The notes: generated from the sequence alone by a model not told the origin. A stretch of 64,000 nucleotides of DNA from UBA2387 sp019454665 (GCA_045862995.1 BTVX01000001.1:1-64000); one strand, 5' to 3'; positions 49,697 to 58,438 are shown, numbered from the stretch's first letter. Numbers and translations are program-made.

Positions 49697-50725
49697 TCAG
49701 TTCTCGTCCTGCAGCGACTCGACGACGCGGATCGCCAGTCGGGAGACCTGTGCGGTGAGCTTCGGGTCCTGTTCGCGGCGGCCCTCCAGCGCGACCACGG
49801 ACGCGTAGACGTCCGAAGGGCGCTGCCGATAGAACAGGGCGATCTGGTCTTCGGGGAGTTGGGCGTACCTCATCATCAAGTACGTGGAAATCGGTTGCGG
49901 CGCAACGTCCGAACCCGCCGATTCGCGCGAGACGGTCCGGTGGATGTGCTCGCGCAGGTCCCAACTGCTTTGATCGGCAAAGAACGGGTTGAGCAGCCCG
50001 AGCGCCCGGAGCGTCGCCGCCCCGGTGGACCAGTGCTCGCCGGCCAGCCGGAGGCGCTTCAGCGAGCCGAGCAACGTACGGCCGTCGCCGCCCAAACGTG
50101 CCGCGAGGACCGAGACCAGGGCATCGGAGAGCACGAGGTTCTCGGCGAACGCCATCTGGCGGACGATGAGTTCTCGTTCTTCGACGGTGGGAGGTTGGAT
50201 CATCTCGACCAACCACTCGCGCAAGCGGGGCAGAAGCGAACGGCACTCGCGATCGAACCGCTGGGCCGTCACGGCCACCAAGGTCGGGCCACCGGAGCGT
50301 ACGCGACGCTCCAGTTCGAGGCGCATCACCTGTTTGAGCCGTGATTGCCGCAGGCAGTCCTGCAGGTTGTCCAGAAGGAGCGGTTCGTCGGAGGCGTGGC
50401 GTGCGGCGTCGCCTGCCCACTCCGAGGCGGCCACCAGTCTCGGACGCAGGCCGAGCGCTTGCAGCCGGTCGTGGGCGGCGTGCAGAAGGTGGCTCTTGCC
50501 CCACCCACTGGGCCCGAACAGAGCCACGTGGGGTCGGTGGCACGCCGCGAAGGCCATCGCGGCTTCGATGGCTTCGACATTGCTGGGAAGCGGAGCAAGA
50601 GCTTGGAACCCTTTGACGCCCGACTGGAACAACACGTCCGACAAGCGAACCGAAGCGTTCCCATCGGCTTCGTGGTTCGGGAGACGGACCCCAGATTCGA
50701 GAGCGGATTGATGCGGCACGGCCAT
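49697..50725 (-). CDS. DnaA/Hda-like AAA+ paralogue
   Basis: 342-aa protein resembling DnaA domains III and IV without domains I-II. Walker A GPSGWGKS at residues 71-78. The Walker B-like segment is LLLDNLQD, where DnaA has LLDDVQF, so the second acidic residue is Asn. The C-terminal part (ISTYLMMRYAQLPEDQIALFY, SDVYASVVALE) aligns with domain IV, but the GxRDHTxV DnaA-box reader is replaced by RQRPSDVY. It may regulate DnaA as Hda does, or act as a separate loader. ATG at 50725, with a GGTTGC/GCAACC hairpin just upstream (50728-50745). Confidence 0.82.
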   Translation of the reverse strand: MAVPHQSALESGVRLPNHEADGNASVRLSDVLFQSGVKGFQALAPLPSNVEAIEAAMAFAACHRPHVALFGPSGWGKSHLLHAAHDRLQALGLRPRLVAASEWAGDAARHASDEPLLLDNLQDCLRQSRLKQVMRLELERRVRSGGPTLVAVTAQRFDRECRSLLPRLREWLVEMIQPPTVEERELIVRQMAFAENLVLSDALVSVLAARLGGDGRTLLGSLKRLRLAGEHWSTGAATLRALGLLNPFFADQSSWDLREHIHRTVSRESAGSDVAPQPISTYLMMRYAQLPEDQIALFYRQRPSDVYASVVALEGRREQDPKLTAQVSRLAIRVVESLQDEN

Positions 50726-50930
50726 CCGGTTGCCACCCAGCAACCTGAACTATTGTTAAGAATCTGGACGTTGGTCGTCAAGGGCCGTCAAAGGGCCGAT
50801 ATAGGCGTTCTCTAGCTTCAACCAGATTCCCCATCCTCGCACAATCTCTCGTTTTCTTCGCCAAGCACGTTTTCACGGAAACTCCCCTTACCCCCAAGTT
50901 TTCCACAAGGGACCCTGGTTTCGGGGTCGG
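50726..50930. other. Intergenic region upstream of the DnaA-like gene
   Basis: About 205 bp, more AT-rich than the surroundings. Holds a GGTTGC/GCAACC hairpin next to the DnaA-like start and a single TTTTCCACA (50899-50907), one mismatch from a DnaA box. No gene seen. Confidence 0.5.
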
Positions 50931-51263
50931 TTACAGGGTGTGCTTGAGGGACACACTGACTCGCGCTTCCTCGCTGCGCTTGGGCGTGACGGAGATCTCG
51001 ACGTCCTGGCCCAGTTGGTTGAGCAGCCTCATCAGACGGTCGCAGGTGAAGCCTTCCGTGCGCCCGCGCAAGAGTCTGGACACGGTGGGCTGATCGACCC
51101 CAATCAGCTCGGCCACCTTCGTTTGAGCGAGCCGCCGCTCCCGAATGACCTCGGCCACAGCGCTCACCAGCTTGCATTTGGCCAGTTCCTCCTCGGGGTT
51201 GGCAAAGCCGAGATCGGCAAACACGTTGCCGCTGCTGGGGGTCGGACCTCTCAAATCATCCAT
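50931..51263 (-). CDS. XRE-family helix-turn-helix protein (HigA/HTH_37-like)
   Basis: 110-aa DNA-binding protein. HTH: RRLAQTKVAELIGVDQPTVSRLLRG, followed by FTCDRLMRLLNQLGQDVEISV, the pattern of antitoxin-type regulators paired with RelE/Gp49-like toxins. No toxin gene is adjacent, so it is an orphan. ATG at 51263 with TAGACT 6 nt upstream. Confidence 0.85.
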   Translation of the reverse strand: MDDLRGPTPSSGNVFADLGFANPEEELAKCKLVSAVAEVIRERRLAQTKVAELIGVDQPTVSRLLRGRTEGFTCDRLMRLLNQLGQDVEISVTPKRSEEARVSVSLKHTL

Positions 51264-51269
51264 GGGCCA

Positions 51270-51275
51270 AGTCTA
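51270..51275 (-). promoter_or_regulatory. -10 element of XRE gene
   Basis: TAGACT on the minus strand, 6 nt before the ATG at 51263. Confidence 0.45.
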
Positions 51276-51321
51276 TCAAGCGCTTCGCCCATTCGGACGA
51301 CCCGCTGACCCAATATGATGC

Positions 51322-52161
51322 TCAGCCGGCCCGGGGCATGGGCTCGACCATCGCACGGAGGACGCTCTCTTGGGGGCGCGACGGGTCCGCCCACTGAGCC
51401 AACAACGCTCGCGCCTCGTCGTACCGTGGGTTCGCTTCCAGGCACTTCTGCGCTTCGATGACAGCCTCCAGCGTTTGCCCGCAGGCATGGAGCGCCCGAG
51501 CCAGCCGCAAGCGCGTGTCCACATACAGCGGCTCGACCGCCAGCGCCCGACGGTACTCGGACACAGCCAGTTCGGGCCGCCCCCGTGAGACCAATTCGTC
51601 GCCCACGTCGGTAAAGAAGTCGGCGGGATTCCGACCCGTTGGCACCACGTGGCGGAGGTTGATCAGCGCCGCTTGGGTGTTCCCTCGGCCGTAGGCCGCT
51701 CGGGCGGCCTGAAGCCGTTCGTGGCGAAGCTTGGGTTCCAAGCGACAAGCCTCCTCGATCTCGTGCAAGGCCTCCTCGCAGTAGCCGGCGGCAAAATCCA
51801 TCACGGCCCGGTCCACGCGGGCGAACGCATAGCCTGGGTTGGCCTCGATCGCCAGATCCAGCAGGCGCCGCGCCTCCTTGTGTTGACCGCTGGCCGCCAG
51901 CGCCGCTGCGAGCTTCCGTTTGAGGTCGGGGTAGGCCGGGCCGAGGGCCACGGCACGCACAAAGGCCTTCACCGCGGCACCGACATCGCCCAATTCCAGG
52001 GCGCGCTCGCCGATGGCCGTCAGGCACCGCAGCGCCTGTCGGCGAGGGTAGGCCACGTCGTCCAAAGGACCAGCGCGTCGAAGGTGAATCTCGTACCCGT
52101 GGGCCGCTTGTTCCAGGTCGCCGCGCGCCCAAGCCGCCTCGGCCATGTCGAGCGGTGCCAT
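51322..52161 (-). CDS. Tetratricopeptide repeat protein
   Basis: 279-aa cytoplasmic protein made of about six TPR units (for example WARGDLEQAAHGYEIHL, ELGDVGAAVKAFVRAVALGP, HKEARRLLDLAIEANPGYA, RPELAVSEYRRALAVEP). Probably a protein-protein scaffold; partner unknown. The ATG at 52161 is chosen; an upstream in-frame GTG at 52194 would add 11 basic residues. Confidence 0.82.
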   Translation of the reverse strand: MAPLDMAEAAWARGDLEQAAHGYEIHLRRAGPLDDVAYPRRQALRCLTAIGERALELGDVGAAVKAFVRAVALGPAYPDLKRKLAAALAASGQHKEARRLLDLAIEANPGYAFARVDRAVMDFAAGYCEEALHEIEEACRLEPKLRHERLQAARAAYGRGNTQAALINLRHVVPTGRNPADFFTDVGDELVSRGRPELAVSEYRRALAVEPLYVDTRLRLARALHACGQTLEAVIEAQKCLEANPRYDEARALLAQWADPSRPQESVLRAMVEPMPRAG

Positions 52162-52246
52162 TCGTCCACGTCTTCGAAAGGGGAGAGTCAACACAAAGCC
52201 TCACCCGGAATGATCGGCCCGTGGCGCGGGCGACCTCTAAGGAGAA

Positions 52247-52274
52247 TTGCCGGGATCTGACCGCCAAGTACAAT
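52247..52274 (+). promoter_or_regulatory. Promoter of glyQ
   Basis: -35 TTGCCG (52247-52252), 16-bp spacer, -10 TACAAT (52269-52274). The -10 ends 6 nt before the GTG start, so the message should be leaderless. Confidence 0.6.
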
Positions 52275-52280
52275 GGTGGC

Positions 52281-53225
52281 GTGACCACGCTCCAGGACCT
52301 CGTCGAACGCCTCAACGCCTATTGGGCGTCGAAGGGTTGCATGATCGTGCAGCCGTACGACATGGAGGTCGGCGCGGGCACGATGCACCCCGCCACATCG
52401 CTGCGCAGTCTGGGACCCGAGCCGTGGAACGTGGCCTACGTCCAGCCCTCGCGCCGCCCCGCCGATGGCCGCTACACGCGCAACCCCATGCGGAACCAGC
52501 GCTACTACCAGTACCAGGTCATCATGAAGCCGAGTCCGGACGACATCGTTGACCTGTACATGGGTTCGCTCAATGCGCTCGGCTTCGATACCAAGAAGAA
52601 CGACGTGCGGTTGGTCGAGGACGACTGGGAGTCGCCCAGCATCGGCGCGAGCGGCGTCGGCTGGGAGGTTTGGCTGGACGGCACCGAGATCACGCAGTTC
52701 ACGTTCTTCCAGCAGATGGGCGGCATCGAATGCGACCCCGTGTGCGTCGAGATCACCTATGGCCCCGAGCGGCTCGGCCTGATGCTCAACAACCAGCACT
52801 CGTTCTGGGAGGACCTGATGTGGAACGAGGCGACCAGCTACCGCAAGGCCGAGTGGCAGTTGGAGATGCAGCACAACGTCTACAACTTCGAAGTCGCCGA
52901 TACGGCCATGCTCGGCCAGCTATTCGACATGTTCGAGGCCGAGAGCAAGCGCATCATCGAAACCCCCGTCTACTGGAACGGCGACCTCGGCATCCTGACC
53001 ACGGAGCCAACCGAGTCCGAAGTGCCGGCTGACGCAGGGCCGATGGCGCTCGTTTACCCCGCCTACGACTTTGCACTGAAGGCTTCGCACGTGTTCAACC
53101 TGCTCGACGCTCGCGGCGCCGTCAGTGCGCAGCAACGCGCGGCCTACATCAACCGCATCCGCGCCCGAGTGCGGGCATGCTGCTTGCGGTACGTGGAGCA
53201 GTTCAAGACGACCGCTCCCGCGTGA
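52281..53225 (+). CDS. glyQ: Glycyl-tRNA synthetase alpha subunit
   Basis: 314-aa catalytic subunit of the alpha2beta2 bacterial glycyl-tRNA synthetase. Recognisable by LVERLNAYWASKGCMIVQPYDMEVGAGTMHPATSLRSLG, YVQPSRRPADGRYT, and FTFFQQMGGIECDPVCVEITYG. The GTG start at 52281 is fixed by the family N terminus and by the promoter directly upstream. The beta subunit gene glyS, usually next door, is absent; a glycosyltransferase gene follows with a 1-bp TGATG overlap. Confidence 0.97.
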   Translation: MTTLQDLVERLNAYWASKGCMIVQPYDMEVGAGTMHPATSLRSLGPEPWNVAYVQPSRRPADGRYTRNPMRNQRYYQYQVIMKPSPDDIVDLYMGSLNALGFDTKKNDVRLVEDDWESPSIGASGVGWEVWLDGTEITQFTFFQQMGGIECDPVCVEITYGPERLGLMLNNQHSFWEDLMWNEATSYRKAEWQLEMQHNVYNFEVADTAMLGQLFDMFEAESKRIIETPVYWNGDLGILTTEPTESEVPADAGPMALVYPAYDFALKASHVFNLLDARGAVSAQQRAAYINRIRARVRACCLRYVEQFKTTAPA

Positions 53226-54301
53226 TGGCACACCGGTACGCGCTGGTCCACGATTGGATGGCCGTGTTCGGCGGGGCGGAGGAGATGTTCCGCCACGTCT
53301 GCGAGCTCTACGATGGCCCAATCTTCACCAGCCAGTTCAACCCAGCCGCCTATCCGTTCCTAAAAGGGCGCGAGGTGCGGACGACGTGGATTGACCGCAT
53401 GCCGCTCGCGCACACCAAGCACTACGTGTATGCGCCGTTCGCGCCCGGTGCTTACCGTTCAATGGACTTCGACGGGTTCGATGCGCTGCTCGTGGACAGC
53501 CACTCGTTCGCCCACCACGTGCGCAAGCCGGAGGGCGCGAAGATGCTCTGCTACTACCACACGCCCATACGCAGCCTGTGGATGCCGGAGGTGGACAAGC
53601 GGCTGAGCGGGTTTCCGCAATCGTTGTTCGCGCCGGGGATGCGCGCATCGGACTTGGCCGCTTCCCGCACCGCCGACGTGATCCTGGCGAACTCGGAGAC
53701 CACGGCCGACCGCATCCGCCGCTTCTACGGTCGCGAACCCCATGCGGTTGTCTACCCGCCCGTGGACACCCAAAAGTGGTCGGGCGTCGAGCGCAAGTCG
53801 GACGAGGAAGGCATGCTGATGTGGGGCAGACTGATTCCCTACAAGCGCGTGGACCTCGGGATCGAAGCGGCTCGGGCCACGGGAATCAAGCTGAACATCG
53901 TCGGCAACGGGCCGATGCGGGCCGCGTTGGAGCAGCAGGCGCAGGGGTTGAAGCACGTCGTGTTCCACGGACGCCTGGAAGATCCCGACCTAATGGCGCT
54001 CATGGAGCGCTCGCTCTGCACGCTCTTCCCCGCTTACGAGGACTTCGGCATCGTCCCCGTAGAGTCGTTGGCGGCCGGCTTGCCCGTGGTAGCGTTGGGG
54101 GCCGGCGGCTCGTCCGAGACCGTGACCCCCGCGTGCGGCGTCCAGATTCACGAGCAGACGGGCGAAGCGCTCGCGGAGGGCGTGCTGGCTCTGCGGGGTC
54201 GGACGTTCGATGCCGCCATCCTGAAGGGCCAAGCCGCTCGGTTCGACGCCGAGGTGTTCCGTTCGAAGTACCAAGGGGCTGTCGCCGAGATGCTGTCCTA
54301 G
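53225..54301 (+). CDS. Glycosyltransferase family 4
   Basis: 358-aa GT-B-fold enzyme transferring a sugar from a nucleotide-sugar donor. N-terminal ALVHDWMAVFGGAEEM acceptor domain; C-terminal donor domain with LMWGRLIPYKRVDLGIEA, VVFHGRLEDPDLMALME, and the E-x7-E motif in YEDFGIVPVESLAAGLPVVALGAGG. Likely involved in exopolysaccharide or lipopolysaccharide assembly. Coupled to glyQ by a 1-bp overlap and convergent with the vanZ-like gene. Confidence 0.92.
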   Translation: MAHRYALVHDWMAVFGGAEEMFRHVCELYDGPIFTSQFNPAAYPFLKGREVRTTWIDRMPLAHTKHYVYAPFAPGAYRSMDFDGFDALLVDSHSFAHHVRKPEGAKMLCYYHTPIRSLWMPEVDKRLSGFPQSLFAPGMRASDLAASRTADVILANSETTADRIRRFYGREPHAVVYPPVDTQKWSGVERKSDEEGMLMWGRLIPYKRVDLGIEAARATGIKLNIVGNGPMRAALEQQAQGLKHVVFHGRLEDPDLMALMERSLCTLFPAYEDFGIVPVESLAAGLPVVALGAGGSSETVTPACGVQIHEQTGEALAEGVLALRGRTFDAAILKGQAARFDAEVFRSKYQGAVAEMLS

Positions 54302-54759
54302 CGGCGCCTTCGCGAGCGCACCACGCTGAGCAAGAGCGCCACGCTCGCCCCTCCCGCGTCCACCAAGAAGTCCCGGATCAGGGCTCCGCGTTCGGGCACG
54401 AACGATTGGTGCCACTCGTCGAACGCGCCGTAGCCGACCGCGATGCACCATGCCACGGCCCAGTACCAGCGGTTGGCGCGTTCGCGCGGCGGGATCCTGG
54501 CGCGGTCGAAGCGGCGCAGCGAGCTGTTGGCCAGCCAGAAGATCACGCCGAACTCGAACGCGTGAAAGCCCTTGACGACCACCCACAAGTACTGCCGCCA
54601 GAACTCGGCGAAGCGGGCTTTGGATTCCTCGTCGGGCAACACCGCATTCACGGCGGCCAAGAACTGCGGCACGCCGACTACGAAGCACGAGGCGACGAAG
54701 ATCGCCAGCGCCCAGAGCGCCAAGGGCCACAGAGCGAGCCACGGTCGCACACCCCACAT
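54298..54759 (-). CDS. VanZ-family membrane protein
   Basis: 153-aa protein with about four membrane segments and the VanZ hallmark DEWHQSFVPERGALIRDFLVDAGGA near the C terminus. Family role is unclear (teicoplanin resistance in the type member). ATG at 54759 (MWGVRPW) is preferred. The in-frame ATG at 54819 would leave only 2 nt to the divergent hydrolase start and place both promoters inside coding sequence. Confidence 0.82.
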   Translation of the reverse strand: MWGVRPWLALWPLALWALAIFVASCFVVGVPQFLAAVNAVLPDEESKARFAEFWRQYLWVVVKGFHAFEFGVIFWLANSSLRRFDRARIPPRERANRWYWAVAWCIAVGYGAFDEWHQSFVPERGALIRDFLVDAGGASVALLLSVVRSRRRR

Positions 54760-54808
54760 ACCGGCCCTAGGGCCGAGAGGTTGCGTGGGCGCGGCACGCC
54801 CGATGGGA

Positions 54809-54814
54809 TATCCT
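54809..54814 (+). promoter_or_regulatory. -10 element of serine hydrolase gene
   Basis: TATCCT, 7 nt before the ATG at 54822. Confidence 0.4.
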
Positions 54815-54821
54815 GCCATCC

Positions 54822-55874
54822 ATGCGCCTCAAGCTCATCTGGCTCGTCCTCGCAGCCTTTGCCTCGGCCCTGGCGACCGCAGACGCCATTGACGATATGG
54901 CCCGCGCCAACATGGAAGCCGAGCACATCCCCGGCATGGCCATCGGCATCATGGAGGGCGAGACGCTGAAGATCGTCCGCACCTACGGCTACGCGAACCT
55001 GGAGACGATGACCCCAGTGACCGACAAGACGGTCTTCCGCATCGCCAGTATGAGCAAGGCGTTTTGTGCGGCCTCGGCGCTCAAGCTCATCGAGGAAGGC
55101 AAGCTGACTCTCGACACCCGGGTGGTGGACGTCCTGCCCGATGCGCCCGAGCAGTGGTCGGCCGTTCGCGTGAAGCACCTGCTCACGCACACGTCCGGCA
55201 TCCCCGACTCCAACCTATTCGACATGAGTCGCACCTACAGCGACTCGCAGTTCATGGCCCTGTTCTGGCGTTTGCCGCTCGACGCCGAACCCGGAACGGC
55301 CTACCGGTACAACAACTTCGCCTACTCGGTGCTCGGCATGATCGTCGGCAAGGTCAGCGGCTCTAGCTTGCGCGAGTTCGTGGGCCAACGCATCTTCAAG
55401 CCCCTCGGGATGAGCCAGTCGCAATACTACACGCTCTCGACGCTCGTGCCGCACCGCGCGGACGGCTACTCTTGGCAGAACGGCACGCACCTCAACGCGC
55501 TGCCGTTGCGTCCCGAGCAGTACGACGGGAGCGGCGGCATCATGACCAGCGTGACCGACTACGCGAAGTGGCAGGCCGCCCTGCACCGCACCGACGTGCT
55601 CAGCGATGCGATCAAGCAACAGCAGTGGACGCGTTCCAAGCTGAACGACGGCAAGGAGATCCCTTACGGTATGGGCTGGTTCCCGGAGGTCCGCAACGGC
55701 AAGCGCATCGTGGACCACAGCGGCGGCACCCACGGCTTCACTTCGTTCGTCATCCGCAATCTGGACGACAAGGTGACCGTGTTCGTGTTCCGAAACGGGG
55801 CCGGCGGCAGCGTCGTGCGGTTCGGCGAGGCGCTCTACGACCAATACATGAAGCAAAGGGAGGCGGGGGTCTAG
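54822..55874 (+). CDS. Class C beta-lactamase-like serine hydrolase, secreted
   Basis: 350-aa exported hydrolase (signal LVLAAFASALATADA). SxxK motif in IASMSKAFCA; YxN in YRYNNFAYSVLG; third motif HSGGTHG. Similar in plan to the protein at 47286-48317 but clearly divergent. Substrate unknown; typical candidates are peptides or esters. The ATG is 7 nt after a TATCCT -10-like element. Confidence 0.9.
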   Translation: MRLKLIWLVLAAFASALATADAIDDMARANMEAEHIPGMAIGIMEGETLKIVRTYGYANLETMTPVTDKTVFRIASMSKAFCAASALKLIEEGKLTLDTRVVDVLPDAPEQWSAVRVKHLLTHTSGIPDSNLFDMSRTYSDSQFMALFWRLPLDAEPGTAYRYNNFAYSVLGMIVGKVSGSSLREFVGQRIFKPLGMSQSQYYTLSTLVPHRADGYSWQNGTHLNALPLRPEQYDGSGGIMTSVTDYAKWQAALHRTDVLSDAIKQQQWTRSKLNDGKEIPYGMGWFPEVRNGKRIVDHSGGTHGFTSFVIRNLDDKVTVFVFRNGAGGSVVRFGEALYDQYMKQREAGV

Positions 55875-55880
55875 TACCAT
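55875..55880 (+). promoter_or_regulatory. -10 element of GT2 gene
   Basis: TACCAT, 7 nt before the ATG at 55888, overlapping the end of the previous gene. Confidence 0.45.
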
Positions 55881-55887
55881 ATCCCCC

Positions 55888-56592
55888 ATGCCCGAGGACG
55901 GTCAGGATTCGCCGCAGCTGACCGTCCTTGTGCCTGCGCTCAACGAGCAGGACACGATCGCCGAGGTGGTTGACCGTCTGCTTCAAGTTCCGTTGCGGAC
56001 GCAGGTCATCGTGATCGACGACGGCTCGACCGACGACACCCCCAAGATTCTGGAGCGCTATGGCGACGCCATTCTGGTGTTGCGACACGAACGCCCCGGG
56101 GGCAAGGGCAACGCCATCCGCGCCGCGTTGCCTTACGCCTACGGCACGGCCACGATCATTCAGGACGCCGACCTCGAGTACTTCCCCGAAGAGATCCCCA
56201 AGGTGGTCGCGCCGATCCTCGCGGGCGAGGCCAATGCCGTGTACGGCACGCGGTTCGCCCACGGGATGCCCAAGGGCATGGCGCTCCCGAACAAGCTGGT
56301 GAACTGGATGCTCGCTTGGGCCGTGCGGTTGCTGTTCGGCTGGCGGATCACCGACGAGGCCACGTGTTACAAGGCGTTCCGGACGTCGCTGCTGCGCGAG
56401 ATGGAGTTGCAGTGCACGCGGTTCGAGTTCTGCCCGGAAGTCACCGCCAAAGCGCTGCGGATGGGCGAGCGGATCCACGAACTGCCGATCCGCTACGAGC
56501 CACGGACCAAAGAGGCCGGGAAGAAGATCCGGTGGACCGATGCGCCCGAGGCGTTCTGGACGCTGCTTCGCTACCGCTTCTGGAAGCCCTGA
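55888..56592 (+). CDS. Glycosyltransferase family 2 (DPM1/polyprenol-phosphate-like)
   Basis: 234-aa GT-A-fold enzyme. TVLVPALNEQDTIAEVV; VIVIDDGSTDDTP; GGKGNAIRAAL; donor-binding DADLEYFPEE; and ITDEATCYKAFR. The pattern is that of dolichol/polyprenol-phosphate mannosyltransferase-like proteins without a membrane tail. Its last 152 bp are overlapped on the opposite strand by the open frame of the ceramidase-like gene. Confidence 0.92.
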   Translation: MPEDGQDSPQLTVLVPALNEQDTIAEVVDRLLQVPLRTQVIVIDDGSTDDTPKILERYGDAILVLRHERPGGKGNAIRAALPYAYGTATIIQDADLEYFPEEIPKVVAPILAGEANAVYGTRFAHGMPKGMALPNKLVNWMLAWAVRLLFGWRITDEATCYKAFRTSLLREMELQCTRFEFCPEVTAKALRMGERIHELPIRYEPRTKEAGKKIRWTDAPEAFWTLLRYRFWKP

Positions 56593-57754
56593 TGCGGTCC
56601 AGCGCTCGGCTGGCCGCCTCGACCACGCGGAGCCCCGTCTCGCGCCCATGGAACGCCAGCGAGCCCTCGTAGCCACCCTCGTCGTAATCCTCGGGCGTGA
56701 GGATGTAGCCGATCCAGTTCGTCGCGAGACCTACCATCAGCGGAAACAGCGATGCCTGCGCCGCGCGCGAGGCGACCAGCGTGGCGATCCCCGAGGTCGG
56801 CTCGCCGGGCACGAAGATCAGCGCCACGCCGTCGAGAGTCACGACCGTCACCTCGGCCTCGGGCTCGGCAAAGCGGCCGACGAGCATTTTGGCCAACGGT
56901 TCGGGGACCTTGTTGGATTCCATGAAAGACTGGCTCGGCGTCGCGGGGGCCAGGACGATCGGCTCCCGCGCCAAGCGCATGATTGGTTCTGGGTTGGCCG
57001 CGATCCGCTTGGCTGGTGCCGCGAGCAACCGACGCGCGAAGCCCTCCGGGCCGTCGGGCACAGGGGTCGGCGATCGGTCGCCAATGGCCCCGACGAGCGG
57101 GAGAAGGCCGGTCTGGCGAGCCAATTCACCAGGCCAATCGCCCCGCAGTCGCCGCTCGTCGTCGCCGAGCAAGGTCGGATGGGCGGCGTACAGCGTGGCC
57201 AATCCGCCCAAAGTGGAGAATGCTGGATCGGGCCGCCCGAGCTTGCGCCGGGGGCGGTTCAGCCAGGCGCCTTCGTGGGTCGGCTCGCTGATCCGGAGGT
57301 CCAGGGCGAACGGCGATGGCTTGGCCACGAGCGCCCCGCGCACGGCGAGCGCGATCTCTTGGGCGTACCACTCCAGCCACCGGCGTTTGAACGTCGCGAT
57401 GCCCGGAATCGCAGCGGTCATCCGCTCGTTGAGCATTTGACTGTCGGGCGCGCAGTGAGTGTGGGTGGCGCACAGGATCAGTTCGACGCCTTCGGGTAGC
57501 CGCTCTTGCACGGCTCGGCTGAGGCTGCCCGGAATCGTCAGCGTCTCGACGCTCACCAGGGCCACGCGCAGACTTCCCTGCTCCAGAACGGCCACACGGG
57601 CCTTCAGGTTGTCGCCTCCAGGCTCGAACACGTGGTCGCCGCGCGCGGTGTAGCCCCCCAAGGGCAGGGGCTCGGGTGGCACGATGGACGCCTCGTTGCG
57701 CCGCACCCACAGGGTCGGGATCGTCGCTGCGCCCAGCAACGCGGCGAGCACCAT
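56441..57754 (-). CDS. Neutral ceramidase-like membrane-anchored protein
   Basis: 437-aa protein with an N-terminal hydrophobic segment (MVLAALLGAATIPTLWV) and the neutral/alkaline ceramidase N-domain pattern: LPLGGYTARGDHVFEP, VALVSVETLTIPG and zinc-site LILCATHTHCAPD. The later GYILTPEDYDEGGYEG is also typical. The final about 50 residues (after ALDRI) are Arg/Ser-rich and lie antisense to the GT2 gene; they are probably a non-conserved readthrough tail or result from loss of a stop or a frameshift. Starts in a TGATG overlap with the dienelactone hydrolase gene. Confidence 0.78.
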   Translation of the reverse strand: MVLAALLGAATIPTLWVRRNEASIVPPEPLPLGGYTARGDHVFEPGGDNLKARVAVLEQGSLRVALVSVETLTIPGSLSRAVQERLPEGVELILCATHTHCAPDSQMLNERMTAAIPGIATFKRRWLEWYAQEIALAVRGALVAKPSPFALDLRISEPTHEGAWLNRPRRKLGRPDPAFSTLGGLATLYAAHPTLLGDDERRLRGDWPGELARQTGLLPLVGAIGDRSPTPVPDGPEGFARRLLAAPAKRIAANPEPIMRLAREPIVLAPATPSQSFMESNKVPEPLAKMLVGRFAEPEAEVTVVTLDGVALIFVPGEPTSGIATLVASRAAQASLFPLMVGLATNWIGYILTPEDYDEGGYEGSLAFHGRETGLRVVEAASRALDRIRASRSGSEAASRTPRAHRSTGSSSRPLWSVARSGSAVRGSARPSAALWR

Positions 57755-58425
57755 CAAGCCAACTCGCTGCGGAAAAAGGCCAGCATCCGCGACCAAGCGT
57801 CTGCAGCGGCTTCGGCGTTGTAGACTTCGGGCCGCGAATCGTTGAAGAACGCGTGGTCGGCGTCGTAGGTGTGGAACTCGTGCGCCTTGCCCGCCGCATC
57901 CAGCTTGGCCGACAGACCCGCGACGACCTCGGGCGACGTCATGTGGTCGCGGGAGCCGAAGATGCCCAGCACCTTGCAGTTCAGGTTGGCGAGCTCAGGT
58001 TGGACGTGCGGGTGGATGCCGTAGAAGTTGACGCAAGCGCCGACCTTGGGGGTGAGCGTGGCCGCGAACAAGCTGAGCTGACCGCCCATGCAGAAACCCA
58101 CCGTGCCCACCCGATCGCCTTGTGTCAGCGGGTCGGCCAGAAGGGCGTCCACGGCGCTGGTGAGGATCTCGGCGGCCTCGGGGACGCGCAGGGCCATCAT
58201 CAAGGAGCCCGCTTCCTCAGGTTCCGTGGTGGATTCGCCTTGGTAGATGTCCGGCGCGAGCGCGTTGAACCCGGCCTCGGCGAAGCGATCGCACACCTCT
58301 TTGATGTGGTCCACCAGACCCCACCACTCCTGAATGACGACCACTCCGGGACCGGGTTGGGAAGGGGTCGCGAGGTAGCCCTGGAACGTGTGGCCGTTGC
58401 TCTTGAATTCGATCATGCCGCCCAT
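57754..58425 (-). CDS. Dienelactone hydrolase family protein
   Basis: 223-aa alpha/beta hydrolase. Catalytic Cys in VGFCMGGQLS, Asp in FGSRDHMTSP and His in YDADHAFFND, the DLH triad; VVVIQEWWGL supplies the oxyanion region. Cytoplasmic. Likely cleaves a lactone or ester; the true substrate is unknown. ATG at 58425 follows a TAATCAT element by about 7 nt. Coupled to the ceramidase-like gene. Confidence 0.92.
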   Translation of the reverse strand: MGGMIEFKSNGHTFQGYLATPSQPGPGVVVIQEWWGLVDHIKEVCDRFAEAGFNALAPDIYQGESTTEPEEAGSLMMALRVPEAAEILTSAVDALLADPLTQGDRVGTVGFCMGGQLSLFAATLTPKVGACVNFYGIHPHVQPELANLNCKVLGIFGSRDHMTSPEVVAGLSAKLDAAGKAHEFHTYDADHAFFNDSRPEVYNAEAAADAWSRMLAFFRSELA

Positions 58426-58432
58426 GTCGGCA

Positions 58433-58438
58433 TGATTA
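58433..58438 (-). promoter_or_regulatory. -10 element of dienelactone hydrolase gene
   Basis: TAATCA(T) on the minus strand, 7 nt before the ATG at 58425. Confidence 0.4.

Noticed and set aside
50726..50930. Possible oriC near the DnaA-like gene
   Set aside because: Only one near-match to a DnaA box and no AT-rich repeat array. The region is merely somewhat AT-rich.
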